A program made the position numbers and the translations under genes. The notes beneath the pieces were generated by a model. It was not told the origin of the DNA. It ran no database searches and saw nothing but the letters and a program-made list of their open reading frames with translations. A DNA stretch of 64,000 nucleotides from Mesorhizobium sp. 113-3-3 (GTDB taxonomy: Bacteria > Pseudomonadota > Alphaproteobacteria > Rhizobiales > Rhizobiaceae), in NCBI RefSeq assembly GCF_016756495.1, contig NZ_AP023243.1:3724501-3788500 (forward strand). Reading direction: 5' to 3'. Below, piece by piece: positions 1 through 10,844 of this stretch (the stretch's first letter is position 1; each line of letters starts with the position of its first letter).

Positions 1-60
1 CTCGCCGCATCGAAGACGATGGCGAAGGGGACCAAGGGCAAGGCCAAGCAAGCAGCGTGA
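1..60 (+). CDS. C-terminal end of a CO dehydrogenase-type small (2Fe-2S) subunit, partial
   Basis: Only the last 19 codons are in the window, ending in TGA. They are Lys/Ala-rich, which is usual for the flexible tail of a molybdenum hydroxylase small subunit. The identity is inferred from position: the small, large and FAD subunits of this family are normally co-transcribed, and the next two genes are the large and FAD subunits. No domain can be seen in so short a piece. Confidence 0.5.
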   Translation, partial: LAASKTMAKGTKGKAKQAA

Positions 61-71
61 GATGAACAAGG

Positions 72-151
72 CAGTAGGGCAGTAGGGCAGTAAGGCAGTA
101 GGGAACCAGAAGAAAATTTCCCTACTGCCTTACTGCCCTACTCACCTACTC
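72..151. repeat. Inverted repeat built from 8-bp tandem units
   Basis: The left half is four head-to-tail copies of CAGTAGGG (third copy CAGTAAGG) at 72-103. The right half, 120-151, is four units of the reverse complement with the last two diverged. Positions 81-105 and 118-142 are a perfect 25-bp inverted repeat around a 12-nt AT-rich loop, so the transcript would fold into a long hairpin. It sits between the small and large subunit genes, 10 bp before the coxL ribosome-binding site, and may act on mRNA processing or be a dispersed intergenic element. Confidence 0.9.
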
Positions 152-175
152 CCCTAAATTCGGGAGGAATTTCTG

Positions 176-2524
<2,349 letters not shown>

Positions 2525-2536
2525 GGAGGAACAACC

Positions 2537-3334
2537 ATGTATTCGGTCAACTATCACCGTGCCGCCTCGGTCGCGGATGCCGCCAAGCTCGCGAAAAGCG
2601 GCGATACCAAGCTGCTCTCCGGCGGCATGACGCTCATACCCGCCATGAAGACGCGACTGGCGGCTCCTTCCGATCTCGTCGATCTGTCGCGCATCAAGGA
2701 GATGCAGGGCATCAAGGTGTCGGGAAAGATGGTCACCATCGGCGCGGCTACCACGCATTTCGACGTCTCCAACGACGAGAAGCTGCGCAAGGCCTGCCCG
2801 GCGCTTGCCCATCTGGCGTCGCTGATCGGTGATCCGGCGGTGCGCTACAAGGGCACGATCGGCGGTTCGATCGCCAACAACGATCCGGCGGCCGACTATC
2901 CGGCCGCACTTCTGGCCCTGGGCGCCACCATCGTCACCAACAAGCGCGAGATATCTGCCGAAAAGTTCTTCAAGGGCCTGTTCGAGACGGCCTTGAAGGA
3001 TGGCGAGATCATCACGGCAGTTAGCTTCACGGCTCCGGCAAAGGCTGCGTACGAAAAATTCCGCAACCCGGCCTCGCGCTACGCGATCGTCGGCGTGTTC
3101 GTGGCCAAGGGCAAGGACGGCGTCAGCGTCGCCGTCACCGGCGCCGGCGACGACGGCGTCTTCCGCTCGAAGGAGATCGAGGCAGCGCTGGCGAAGAATT
3201 TCGACGCCGCATCGCTCGCCGGCGTGAAAGTGCCGGCGAAGAACCTGATGAGCGACATCCACGCCTCCGCCGACTACCGCGCCAACCTGATCGCGGTCAT
3301 GGCCAAGCGCGCGGTGGCTGCAGCCAACGCCTGA
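2537..3334 (+). CDS. coxM: CO dehydrogenase-type medium subunit (FAD-binding)
   Basis: This is the flavoprotein subunit of the molybdenum hydroxylase. It passes electrons from the 2Fe-2S clusters to the external acceptor. At 265 aa it has normal family length. The two FAD-contact motifs are visible: SGGMTLIP at residues 28-35 and TIGG at 107-110, followed by the N-D-P-A-A-D-Y-P stretch typical of the family. A strong GAGGAGG ribosome-binding site overlaps the coxL stop codon, so translation is probably coupled. A rho-independent terminator follows at 3371. Confidence 0.92.
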   Translation: MYSVNYHRAASVADAAKLAKSGDTKLLSGGMTLIPAMKTRLAAPSDLVDLSRIKEMQGIKVSGKMVTIGAATTHFDVSNDEKLRKACPALAHLASLIGDPAVRYKGTIGGSIANNDPAADYPAALLALGATIVTNKREISAEKFFKGLFETALKDGEIITAVSFTAPAKAAYEKFRNPASRYAIVGVFVAKGKDGVSVAVTGAGDDGVFRSKEIEAALAKNFDAASLAGVKVPAKNLMSDIHASADYRANLIAVMAKRAVAAANA

Positions 3335-3370
3335 CGCGGTTCATCGGTTTACGAGCCGTTGTGGACAAGG

Positions 3371-3395
3371 AAAGGGGCCTTCGCGGCCCCTTTTT
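3371..3395 (+). terminator. Rho-independent terminator of the cox-type operon
   Basis: AAAGGGGCC and GGCCCCTTT pair across a 5-nt TTCGC loop and are followed by a T run, 36 bp after the coxM stop codon. Confidence 0.9.
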
Positions 3396-3549
3396 CGTCC
3401 GGGTCGATGTCCGCTGGGAGCTGCATCAGTGACAATCTCGCACTTGCACAAATTTATATTGCACTGCAGTATGGATCGGGGCGGGAATGCGAGCCGGGTT
3501 CGGATGTGTACCGCCGTGCCCTTTCGCATGCCAATGCGAAGGGATCGGA

Positions 3550-4572
3550 ATGTCCGAAATTACCGCGACCCAGATGGTTCCGTCACGATCCGTACTCGAC
3601 AGATCGGCCAGGACAAGACTGGCCTATCTCGATGGCTGGCGCGGCCTGTCGATCGCACTGGTGCTGATCGGTCATTTTTTCCCGGTGCCCGGAATCAATC
3701 TTGGCGTGCTGGGCGTCGAATTCTTCTTCGTGCTCAGCGGCCGGCTGATGGCCGAAATCCTGTTCATCGAGCGCTACCCGCTGAAGAAGTTCTTCAAACG
3801 CCGTTTCTCGCGCATCTACCCCGCACTTCTGGTCTTCGTCGTCATTGCCATGATCGCGCTGTCCGGCACGTTCATCGCCTTCAAATGGAAGGCGGCGCTG
3901 ACGGCGCTGACATTCACCTACAATTACGCCGGAATTCTCGTCACCCGCGCCGGGGCGCTCGACCATATCTGGTCGCTCTGTGTCGAGGAGCACGCCTACA
4001 TCATCCTGGCCTTGATCAGCGCGCTCGTCTCCAGCCGCAACCGCGTCATCCCCTTGCTGCTGACGCTGGCCCTGCTCGCCATGGTCAATGGCGCGGTGTC
4101 GTACTGGGTGTTCAAGCTGGACTACGAGGCCACTTACTGGCGCACCGACGTGCACATCGCCTCGATCCTGTTGTCGGCTTCGATCTGCCTGCTCAAGGCC
4201 GAGGGTCGGCTGCCGGCCTGGTTGAAGGGGCCCTATGTCGCTCTGGCGGCGGCGACCGCCGCGGTAATCCTGTTCATGGACCCTGTCCCGACGCCGATCC
4301 ACTATCTCCTGGCGGTGCCGCTGCTGGCGCTGTCCGTCAATGCGCTCGACTTCAGCACCGCGATTTTTTCGAATTTGCTGTCGTCCTGGCCCATGGCGAC
4401 GTTGGGCCTGTGGTCATACTCGCTCTATCTGTGGCAGCAGCCCTTCTACAAATTCGTCTATGAGCAAGGCATCAGCCCATGGCCGATGCTGGCCGCGGTC
4501 TTTGCCTGCGCGCTGTGCAGCTACTACCTTGTCGAGCGGCCGGCGCGTGAATGGCTGAACCGCAATTGGTGA
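3550..4572 (+). CDS. Acyltransferase 3 family integral membrane protein
   Basis: This polytopic inner-membrane protein probably O-acylates a surface polysaccharide or lipid-linked sugar (340 aa from the chosen start). Family marks are the N-terminal LDGWRG followed by a membrane helix and GHFF, then the motif FFFVLSGRL near residues 58-65, KRRFSRIYPALL near 83-94, and an HIWSLCVEEH motif matching the usual WSLxVEEQ. About ten hydrophobic segments follow. An upstream in-frame ATG at 3487 would add a Cys-rich, unlikely N-terminus, so I chose 3550. No neighbour reveals the acceptor. Confidence 0.85.
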   Translation: MSEITATQMVPSRSVLDRSARTRLAYLDGWRGLSIALVLIGHFFPVPGINLGVLGVEFFFVLSGRLMAEILFIERYPLKKFFKRRFSRIYPALLVFVVIAMIALSGTFIAFKWKAALTALTFTYNYAGILVTRAGALDHIWSLCVEEHAYIILALISALVSSRNRVIPLLLTLALLAMVNGAVSYWVFKLDYEATYWRTDVHIASILLSASICLLKAEGRLPAWLKGPYVALAAATAAVILFMDPVPTPIHYLLAVPLLALSVNALDFSTAIFSNLLSSWPMATLGLWSYSLYLWQQPFYKFVYEQGISPWPMLAAVFACALCSYYLVERPAREWLNRNW

Positions 4573-4573
4573 T

Positions 4574-5071
4574 TCAGGCCTCATCGCGCTGCGGCACTGT
4601 TGTTGCGAGCCTGAGATAACGCCGCAGGCCGGCTTCGCCGCGCGGCGTCGTCCAGCGGTGATTCCATGCGAAAGCCGGCCGCAGCAGCGGCGCCAGGAAT
4701 TTGAGGATCGGCCTCTCGACCGTGACCTGCCAGGTCAATTGGACATGGGTGCCGCTGCCCGACGGCGACAGTTCAGCCCGCCACAGCCCGTCGAAATCGC
4801 CATAGGTTTTCACGACGACCAGCCGGCCGGGCTCGAGTTCGGCGGCTTCGATGATGAAATTCAACTCATAGGGCAGGGCGCCGCGCGCCCGTGCCCTTGC
4901 CCGTGAGCCGACCGATCGCTTGCCCTTGCCGTTGAGCGGCACCACTTCCTTGTAGACGTCGCCCCACCACAGCGGCAGCAGTTCGGCGTCGGAGAGCACA
5001 TCCCACACTTGCTGCGGCGTGCCCTCGGGAATGTCCCAGCTTTCGTCGAAGCGGAAGACGTTGCTTGGCAT
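4574..5071 (-). CDS. SRPBCC (START/Bet v1-like) family protein
   Basis: This is a small soluble protein of 165 aa with the helix-grip pattern of polyketide cyclase/START-like proteins. It has an N-terminal [21 protein letters not shown] strand-helix, an [13 protein letters not shown] turn and a late [12 protein letters not shown] strand. Such proteins bind hydrophobic ligands, but the ligand here is unknown. The start at 5071 is preceded by GGAGG; the longer reading frame to 5182 begins with an implausible Cys/Ser-rich stretch. It is the last gene of a minus-strand cluster with the GNAT and cutC genes and meets the acyltransferase gene tail-to-tail, 1 bp apart. Confidence 0.75.
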   Translation of the reverse strand: MPSNVFRFDESWDIPEGTPQQVWDVLSDAELLPLWWGDVYKEVVPLNGKGKRSVGSRARARARGALPYELNFIIEAAELEPGRLVVVKTYGDFDGLWRAELSPSGSGTHVQLTWQVTVERPILKFLAPLLRPAFAWNHRWTTPRGEAGLRRYLRLATTVPQRDEA

Positions 5072-5132
5072 CGCGGTTCCTCCATTTGGCGGAACGCTTA
5101 TATTAGGATGATCTTGTTTATTCGGCCAGCAA

Positions 5133-5621
5133 TCAGGCGACGATCTGCTTGACGTAGTAGCGCACTGCTTTCTTGCCGCCATGGATCACCGCGTGGCCGA
5201 CCTCAGTGAAGCCCAGCGCGGCGTGGAAGGCGTCCGAGGCGGGGTTGGGCGGATCGGTGTTGACCTCGCAGGTGACCAGCGTGTGGCCGGCGCGCCCTGC
5301 ATGTTCGAACAGGTCCTGATAGAGCCGGCGCGCATGGCCGCGGCCCCTTGCGTGCGCCGCCACGACGACGCGGTCGACATAGACGAAGCGTTCGTAGCGC
5401 TCGCAAAACCAGAGGAAATTCGGGCTGTCGTAGTTGGCGTCCTGGTCGAAGGTCATGATGAAGGCTTCGAGATCGCCGATGCGGCGCGCATAAAACGCCT
5501 CGCCAAGCAGGAACGACAGCCGTTCGGCTTCGAGCCAGGACAGTTCGGCGGCATGCTCGTTGTTGAGCGCCAGTATGTCCGCTTCGTCGCCTTGCACTAT
5601 GCGATCTATCGGAGAGCTCAT
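5133..5621 (-). CDS. GNAT family N-acetyltransferase
   Basis: This is a 162-aa acetyl-CoA dependent acyltransferase. The acetyl-CoA binding region is visible as [20 protein letters not shown] (motif A, with R-G-R-G-H-A pyrophosphate loop), and a late LGF motif before the last strand marks motif B. The substrate cannot be deduced. The start codon overlaps the cutC stop by 4 bp (ATGA), which points to translational coupling with cutC. Confidence 0.88.
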   Translation of the reverse strand: MSSPIDRIVQGDEADILALNNEHAAELSWLEAERLSFLLGEAFYARRIGDLEAFIMTFDQDANYDSPNFLWFCERYERFVYVDRVVVAAHARGRGHARRLYQDLFEHAGRAGHTLVTCEVNTDPPNPASDAFHAALGFTEVGHAVIHGGKKAVRYYVKQIVA

Positions 5622-6388
5622 GCCTTGGCCGCCGCGATCGTTGCCGCCACCAGCGATGTGTCGGTCAATGTGTTGCGGTATTCGCGATCAAGATCGGAGC
5701 CGCCCATGCCGACCTTGGGATTGCGGTAGTGCATGGCGCTCGGCACATCCTTCAGCGCGGCGAAGTGCATTTCGGCCAGCCCGGTCTTTTGGCGCACCTC
5801 GGCTATATTGCCGAGATCGAGCCCGCCGCAGCCGAGGATGATGATGCGGTCGTCGGCCTGCCGCACCAGATCGGCCAGCAAGGGCAAGCCTTCGATGGCG
5901 GTGTCGCGCTGGCCGCTGGTCAGCACGCGACCGACCTTGCAGCGGATCAGCGCTTCCAGCGCTTGCGTTGGATCGCGTGTCATGTCGAAGGCGCGGTGGC
6001 AGGTGACGTTCAGGGAGCCGGCGGCTTCCGTCAGTTCGCCCATGCGCTTCTCGTCGATGGTGCCGTCGGCGTTCAGGCAACCGAACACCAAGCCCGGCAC
6101 GCCGAGATCGCGCAGTGCCGCGACGTCGGCGAGCATCGAGCGGTATTCGGTCTCGCTGTAGAGAAAGTCGCCGCCGCGCGGCCGCACCATGACATGGAAC
6201 GGCACGGTTGCCTGGTCCAGCGCCGCGCGCACCGTGCCGAGGCTCGGCGTGATGCCGCCCTCGACCAGGCTGGCGCAGAGTTCCACCCGGTCAGCGCCGG
6301 CAGCCTGCGCGGCGAGCAGGCCATCGATGCCTTCGACACAGATTTCGATGAGGGGCAGGCGGGTTTGCGAGGTCAAGGGGCGATCCAT
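5618..6388 (-). CDS. cutC: Copper homeostasis protein CutC family
   Basis: This is a predicted TIM-barrel protein of the CutC family, 256 aa, normal length. Recognisable pieces are the first strand IEICVEG with GADRVELCASLVEGGITPS, the central VMVRPRGGDFLYS, TCHRAFDMT, the LTSGQ strand and the ILGCGGL phosphate-binding-like loop. The family was linked to copper tolerance in E. coli, but its biochemical role is unsettled. It is the first gene of the minus-strand cutC-GNAT-SRPBCC cluster and diverges from the AhpD-like gene. Confidence 0.9.
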   Translation of the reverse strand: MDRPLTSQTRLPLIEICVEGIDGLLAAQAAGADRVELCASLVEGGITPSLGTVRAALDQATVPFHVMVRPRGGDFLYSETEYRSMLADVAALRDLGVPGLVFGCLNADGTIDEKRMGELTEAAGSLNVTCHRAFDMTRDPTQALEALIRCKVGRVLTSGQRDTAIEGLPLLADLVRQADDRIIILGCGGLDLGNIAEVRQKTGLAEMHFAALKDVPSAMHYRNPKVGMGGSDLDREYRNTLTDTSLVAATIAAAKA

Positions 6389-6480
6389 TTCATGATGTTG
6401 CGCAAAGCCCTAGCACCCGGGCGGCCGGCGCGAAAGCGTGAGCGGCACACCGCCATGTGGACCAGGCGACATTTCCCGGC

Positions 6481-6533
6481 TTGACAGTCTTATAACTGCA
6501 GGGTTATGAGTAATTCATAGCTGAGCGGTTATG
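6481..6533 (+). promoter_or_regulatory. Promoter overlapped by two dyad operators
   Basis: TTGACA at 6481-6486 and TTATGA at 6504-6509 are 17 bp apart, a good sigma-70 type promoter. Two similar dyads lie on it: TATAAC-N6-GTTATG at 6491-6508 and CATAGC-N6-GTTATG at 6516-6533, with right arms exactly 25 bp apart. This looks like two binding sites for one dimeric repressor, one on the -10 box and one at the transcription start. It would drive the AhpD-like gene at 6648. The regulator itself is not obvious nearby. Confidence 0.55.
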
Positions 6534-6647
6534 GATTTGCCGTCGGCAGTGAGGCGGCAGCCGAAATTCCATCTGCTGAAATCCGGAAGCACCGCTTCCG
6601 GGCTCGGCAAAACACGTCCTGACGAAACGCTTCAAAAGGAGAAGACC

Positions 6648-7103
6648 ATGCAAGCCAGGCTCAAGAATCCCGTGATGCTCATCCCAGGCGCCCTGCAGGC
6701 GCTGATGGCGCTGGACAAGTCGACCGACGCCGCCGACGTGCCCTATCTGACGCGCAAGCTCGTTCATCTGCGGGCGAGCCAGATCAACAACTGCGCCGTC
6801 TGCGTCGACATGCATGCGCGCGAACTCAAGAAGGCCGGCGAGAAAGACGAGCGCATCTTTGCACTCGCCGCATGGCGCGAGACGCCTTACTTCACCGAAG
6901 CCGAACGTGCCGCCCTGGCGCTGGCCGAGGCCGGCACGAGGCTCGCCGACCGGCCGGACGCCGTGCCGGATGATGTCTGGGACGAAGCTGCCCGGCACTA
7001 TGATGAAAAGGCGCTGGCCGCGCTGGTTGTCCAGATCGCCCTGATCAACGCCTTCAACCGGCTGAACGCGACGACACGGCAGATGGTCGGCACCTGGGGC
7101 TGA
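6648..7103 (+). CDS. Carboxymuconolactone decarboxylase / AhpD-like family protein
   Basis: This is a 151-aa all-helical protein of the CMD/AhpD family. The peroxidase-type motif is complete: Cys49-x-x-Cys52-x3-His56 in NNCAVCVDMH, which suits thiol-based reduction of hydroperoxides rather than decarboxylation. The ATG at 6648 has an AAAGGAGAAG ribosome-binding site, so the longer frame from 6531 is not used. A 114-nt leader separates it from the two-dyad promoter, which suggests regulation by an oxidative or redox signal. That signal is inferred. Confidence 0.88.
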   Translation: MQARLKNPVMLIPGALQALMALDKSTDAADVPYLTRKLVHLRASQINNCAVCVDMHARELKKAGEKDERIFALAAWRETPYFTEAERAALALAEAGTRLADRPDAVPDDVWDEAARHYDEKALAALVVQIALINAFNRLNATTRQMVGTWG

Positions 7104-7207
7104 GCGCTGGTCCAGCGCCTGGGACAGGACGGCTATCCGCTGCGGCGCGGGAAGGCGGGCGGCGTATTGCCTCTCGCCTTTCGGCGCATCAGCGTGGCGC
7201 CTGGCGG

Positions 7208-7639
7208 CTACTGGCGCAATTCCGTGTTCTTCGCGCCTTCCTCGACCTGGTCGATGACCAGGAGCTTGACCGGGCCATCGCCGATATTGGTCGCCTGATG
7301 CCACTGCCCGATCATCTCGATGATGAAATCGCCCGTTTTGTAGGTGTTGCTGTTGCCGGTCTCGACATTGGTGACCTTCAGCGTTCCGGCCTCGACATAG
7401 GCGTAGCGCGGGAAGGGGTGTCGGTGCACCGGCAAGGTCGCGCCCACCGCTATGTCAAAGGTCGACACCAGAACCTGCACGTTCTTCTGCGGCAGCGTGA
7501 TCGGCTGGCCGGAGGCGGTGGTGGTGCGCGATGCGAGCGGGGTGACGACGACAGGCGTGCTGCCGCTGTCGAGGGCCAGAGCGCAATTCGCGTAGAGTGC
7601 TGCCGCGGCCAGCAGAACCGAAACCAGGATTTTGCGCAT
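7208..7639 (-). CDS. Exported cupin-domain protein
   Basis: The protein has 143 aa with a clear Sec signal peptide (MRKILVSVLLAAAALYANCALA), so the mature protein should be periplasmic. The cupin core is visible as LPVHRHPFPRYAYVEAG (metal-ligand histidines) and a second motif around IIEMIGQWHQATN. The start at 7639 has an AGGGAGGA ribosome-binding site; the longer frame up to 7792 is spurious. The function is unknown. Small exported cupins of this type may bind metal or a small ligand. Confidence 0.85.
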   Translation of the reverse strand: MRKILVSVLLAAAALYANCALALDSGSTPVVVTPLASRTTTASGQPITLPQKNVQVLVSTFDIAVGATLPVHRHPFPRYAYVEAGTLKVTNVETGNSNTYKTGDFIIEMIGQWHQATNIGDGPVKLLVIDQVEEGAKNTELRQ

Positions 7640-7721
7640 GAGTCCTCCCTGAACCGACGCATCTATCGCGCGGCGGATATCCAAGCGCAAGCGGCGCGCG
7701 ACATTGCGATGAATGGCTCCA

Positions 7722-7874
7722 TCAATCCACCGGCCGAAGTCCTCCCTCATGCTCCAGCTGCTCCGCTTCGAGCAGGTTCGGATCATCTTCATGGCGGCGA
7801 TCGCGCGGCCAGGCGGCGGGCGTTCGATGGTTTTCGGCCAGCGAGCGACCGAGTTCGGTCGGCTTATCCGTCAT
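7722..7874 (-). CDS. Small hypothetical protein, 50 aa
   Basis: This is a short hydrophilic reading frame with charge-rich composition, starting MTDKPTELGRSLAEN and ending EHEGGLRPVD. It is upstream of the cupin gene and on the same strand. It has no recognised domain and no good ribosome-binding site, and a plus-strand frame overlaps it. I favour the minus frame because its composition is protein-like, but this is a weak call. Confidence 0.35.
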   Translation of the reverse strand: MTDKPTELGRSLAENHRTPAAWPRDRRHEDDPNLLEAEQLEHEGGLRPVD

Positions 7875-7981
7875 AGTCCGGAGGCAATGCCGGCTTTCGA
7901 CGTTGCAGAAATTTGACGCAAGACAATGCGCCACCGGATCGCCGGCCCTACAGAATTGCCCTCAGTCGTAGGAACTCGGAC

Positions 7982-8344
7982 ATGATGTTTGATGGAATGA
8001 CCAGACGCACGGTGGTGGGCACGACGGTCTCCTTTGCGCCGATGGGAGCCGCTGCCGCGGAAAAGATTCTTGCCGCAAACTCGAACGAAAGTCCCGTTCT
8101 GGCGGGTTTTCGACGCTGGGAGGCCCTGATGAATTCGATCTCCCTCGACATTTCCGACCGCGATCTGAAACGCGTTTATCAAGACATGTCGGAGATCGTG
8201 AAGGCCATGCTCGCCATCCCGGCTGCAAATACGCACGAGTTCGCGGCGCAGTTCCTGGTTGTCTGCAGCGGTGACGCGATCGAATACCGGCGAGCCGCCC
8301 AACAACTCCATGACCATGCGCAAAGCATTGTCGGTATCGCGTAA
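7982..8344 (+). CDS. Hypothetical exported protein with Tat-like N-terminus
   Basis: The protein has about 120 aa from the ATG at 7982; a TTG start at 7913 is possible. The N-terminus TRRTVVGTTVSFAPMGAAAAE resembles a twin-arginine signal with a short hydrophobic stretch, and the rest is helical without a recognised domain. Its layout recalls the larger protein at 21896 inside the element. It lies just outside the left attachment site, so it is host DNA or an older remnant. Confidence 0.5.
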   Translation: MMFDGMTRRTVVGTTVSFAPMGAAAAEKILAANSNESPVLAGFRRWEALMNSISLDISDRDLKRVYQDMSEIVKAMLAIPAANTHEFAAQFLVVCSGDAIEYRRAAQQLHDHAQSIVGIA

Positions 8345-8516
8345 GGGCGCTCCATCGGATGGTATCGCACGTGCGGAATGGAGACTTTTGCCCAAATCCT
8401 GAACGCGCCGGAAGGGCGCTGACGAGAAACGAGTTCCAATACGACCCGCAGGCTGCCTGAAGCGGCTGGCCGTTCGGGCAATGGGCCGCAGGCCCATCAC
8501 GTTACAAAGCGTTTGG

Positions 8517-8570
8517 AAATATTGGCTCCCCGGGCCGGATTCGAACCAGCGACCAACCGGTTAACAGCCG
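8517..8570 (-). repeat. attL: duplicated 3' half of tRNA-Asn
   Basis: These 54 bp are identical to 24132-24185 and cover the tRNA-Asn(GTT) gene from the anticodon loop to the CCA end. Similarity continues left to 8507 with one mismatch. After 8570 the sequence leaves the tRNA (CATTTAG in place of GTTGCTC), so this copy is only a fragment. It marks the left end of the integrated element. Confidence 0.95.
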
Positions 8571-8675
8571 CATTTAGCATCCCCTCATAGGCCCCTTTAC
8601 CGGTTGGTCCGTTTCACGTTTAACCCTTGCCGTACAAGGCGTTCTGATTTTGACATTGCACTTTAGGCCATTCTA

Positions 8676-8720
8676 GGGCAACATAGGCAGCAGTCGAAAC
8701 CTGTTGCCCCGACGTTGCCC
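8676..8720. repeat. Left cluster of GTTGCCC repeats (putative integrase arm sites)
   Basis: GGGCAAC at 8676-8682 is followed by two direct GTTGCCC copies at 8703-8709 and 8714-8720, 11 bp apart, immediately before the integrase gene. The same heptamer pair occurs inside the right end. Direct heptamer pairs at one-helical-turn spacing near both ends of a tyrosine-integrase element fit arm-type binding sites. Confidence 0.5.
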
Positions 8721-8732
8721 CGGAGAGCCTTT

Positions 8733-10061
8733 ATGCCCCGCGAGAACCTGACAGACAACCGCCTGAAGGCTTTGAAGCCGGCCGCCTCTGGCCAGCGCTA
8801 TGTGATCATGGATGCCCAGGTGCCGAACATGGGCGTCCGCGTCACCGACAAGGCGCCGCTCAATGGCTCAAAAATGAAGGCAGGACAGGTCAGCTTTATA
8901 TACGTGGCCCGCTTCGGTGGGGCAGCGCAGCCGGCACGCCGGGCATTGGGTGAATACGACATCATGTCGCTCGACGCGGCGCGCACAAAGGCGAGGGAGT
9001 GGGCGGCGCTCATAGACAGGGGGATAGACCCCAAAGAAAAAGACGCTGAGGAAAAGCGTCTTGCCGAAGCTGCGCGGCGTGAGCGGGAGAATGGTGCGTC
9101 CGAGCGCCGTAAGAAGCAGTTCGAGCGCGTCTTGGCCCGATACATCGCCGCTCGCCGCCGTGACGGCATCCGCAAGGTTGAGGAAGACCGGAACGACTTC
9201 AAGCGCGAATGCCTGCCAGCATGGCGAGGGAGGGCGGTGGGAGACATTCAGAGCGCCGACGTGATGGCGGTGCTTGAGAAGATCAACAAGCGCGGAGCGA
9301 CCCGCCAGGCCCTGAACATGGCGCAGAAGATCGGGACGTTCTTCAACTGGTGCGTTGATGACGAACTTATTTCCGCCTCGCCCTTCCGGGCAAAGAAGGT
9401 GCGCACCATGATCGGCGAAAAAACATCGCGGGACCGCGTTCTGTCGGATGCCGAGATCGCGGCACTCTGGACGGCAACCGCCGCAGGCGATGTTTACAGC
9501 GCCGTCTATCGCCTATTGTTGCTCACCGGCCAGCGGCTGAACGACATCGCACAGGCTTCATGGTCTGAAATCGATCTCGACCGCAAAACCTTGACCGTGC
9601 CGGCGGCTCGCTTCAAGTCCGGCCGCGATCATGTCGTTCCGCTCACTGATGACGCAATCGAGATCATTGGCAAGTTGCCGCGCTTCAAGAAATGCGACTG
9701 GCTTTGCTCGCTGGACGGGCAGGGGCCGGTGACGATCGGGCACAAGGTCAAGATGCGGATCGATGCCGCCATGCTTGCGGCACTGCGGGAAGACAATCCC
9801 GAGGCCACGGTGCCGGCATGGGTCAATCACGACATTCGCCGCACGGTGCGCACGAGACTTTCCGAACTCGACGTTATGGACGAAGTGGCCGAGGCCGTCA
9901 TAGGGCATGTGCCTACGGCGCTTGTCAGGACGTACAACCAGTCCGACCGCCTGAAGGTGAAGCGGGACGCCCTGACGCGCTGGGAGGGCGCTCTGGCAAG
10001 CATCGTCGGCGAAGAGAAGGCTAGCAATGTGGTTGCGATGGCCGGGAGGGCCTCAGCATGA
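8733..10061 (+). CDS. int: Tyrosine site-specific integrase (DUF4102-type)
   Basis: It catalyses insertion and excision of the element at tRNA-Asn. At 442 aa it has an N-terminal arm-DNA-binding domain of the DUF4102 type (LTDNRLKALKP ... GVRVTDK), a central SAM-like core-binding domain near 130-230, and a catalytic domain. The catalytic residues are present: Arg268 in LLLTGQRLNDIA, His366-x-x-Arg369 in HDIRRT, His in VIGHVP, and the nucleophile Tyr401 in VRTYNQS. I chose ATG 8733 with GGAGAG upstream; a TTG at 8715 lies inside the GTTGCCC repeat. It overlaps the next gene by 4 bp. Confidence 0.95.
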   Translation: MPRENLTDNRLKALKPAASGQRYVIMDAQVPNMGVRVTDKAPLNGSKMKAGQVSFIYVARFGGAAQPARRALGEYDIMSLDAARTKAREWAALIDRGIDPKEKDAEEKRLAEAARRERENGASERRKKQFERVLARYIAARRRDGIRKVEEDRNDFKRECLPAWRGRAVGDIQSADVMAVLEKINKRGATRQALNMAQKIGTFFNWCVDDELISASPFRAKKVRTMIGEKTSRDRVLSDAEIAALWTATAAGDVYSAVYRLLLLTGQRLNDIAQASWSEIDLDRKTLTVPAARFKSGRDHVVPLTDDAIEIIGKLPRFKKCDWLCSLDGQGPVTIGHKVKMRIDAAMLAALREDNPEATVPAWVNHDIRRTVRTRLSELDVMDEVAEAVIGHVPTALVRTYNQSDRLKVKRDALTRWEGALASIVGEEKASNVVAMAGRASA

Positions 10062-10588
10062 TTAAGCCAATTTCGCCCGAAGCAGCCCAACGCATTCAGG
10101 AATACACTTCCCGTATCGAGGCCGCTTTAAGCACGCCAGAGGCGTGGAAAGAGTTCGAAGAGTACGGACGCCAACAATTTGAGGCGGGTGAACAGCGGTT
10201 TCTCCTGGAAGTCATTTACTGGTGCAGCATGTGGGACAAACCGCTTCCGTTGTGGGCGCGGCAGGCATTTGTTTCCGCTTATCTGAAGGTAAAAACGGCT
10301 GAGGTGGGTTCGCTGGACGATGCCTTCGGCGCTCCCTATCCGAAAGGCATTCATCTGAGCAAGGCGCGGCAATCCAATCGTCGATCTCAGATATTCGATC
10401 GGGTGAACCAGATCCGGGAGTCGGAAAAAGCCCCGCTGGACGACGGTTTGTTTGAGCGTGTCGGTAGGGAGTTCAATGTCGGGAAGACGAAGTGCTCTCG
10501 GCTATATTACGAATTTGAGAGCATAGACAAACAGCTTCGCGGCGGCGGCCTTGGCTTCCGCCAAATTTCGAAAACTGCCGGCAATTAA
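10058..10588 (+). CDS. Hypothetical protein of the element, 176 aa
   Basis: The gene is translationally coupled to the integrase (ATGA overlap). The protein is soluble and helical, with an aromatic patch VIYWCSMWDKPLPLWARQAF near the middle. Its C-terminal part, LFERVGREFNVGKTKCSRLYYEFE, has the look of a helix-turn-helix. I do not recognise the family. A role in excision control or early regulation is possible from position only. Confidence 0.7.
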   Translation: MIKPISPEAAQRIQEYTSRIEAALSTPEAWKEFEEYGRQQFEAGEQRFLLEVIYWCSMWDKPLPLWARQAFVSAYLKVKTAEVGSLDDAFGAPYPKGIHLSKARQSNRRSQIFDRVNQIRESEKAPLDDGLFERVGREFNVGKTKCSRLYYEFESIDKQLRGGGLGFRQISKTAGN

Positions 10589-10649
10589 TCCGCCGGCCTC
10601 GCTGGCAACCTCTTAGGCGTGAATAGACACCTAGGAGGCTCTAAAGCCC

Positions 10650-10844
10650 ATGCCACTCATCCCCCTCGAAAATCTGCCCGAGAAGGGTATCACCTACAGC
10701 ACCAGCTATTTGGACAAGTTGATCAAGGACGATCGCTTTCCGAAGCCGGTCTTTCTCTCTCCTCGCCGCCGCGCCTTCCTCGAATCCGAAATCGACGCCT
10801 GGATAAAGGCCCGCGTCGATAAGCGTGACGAGGTGGCGGCATGA
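10650..10844 (+). CDS. AlpA-like helix-turn-helix regulator / excisionase
   Basis: This is a 64-aa winged-helix protein of the AlpA/MerR-like class: GITYSTSYLDKLIKDDRFPKPVF then a basic wing SPRRRAF and an LESEIDAWIKAR helix. Members act as excisionases or as activators of integrase genes in phages and satellites such as P4-like elements. AGGAGG stands 11 bp before the ATG. The stop overlaps the next start by 4 bp. Confidence 0.85.
   Translation: MPLIPLENLPEKGITYSTSYLDKLIKDDRFPKPVFLSPRRRAFLESEIDAWIKARVDKRDEVAA

Noticed and set aside
7104..7118. GCGCTGG/CCAGCGC dyad after the AhpD-like gene as terminator
   Set aside because: The loop is a single base and there is no T run.
8481..8497. Hairpin ATGGGCC/GGCCCAT as the original terminator of tRNA-Asn
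   Set aside because: The stem is perfect but no T run follows on the minus strand, so the function is not shown.
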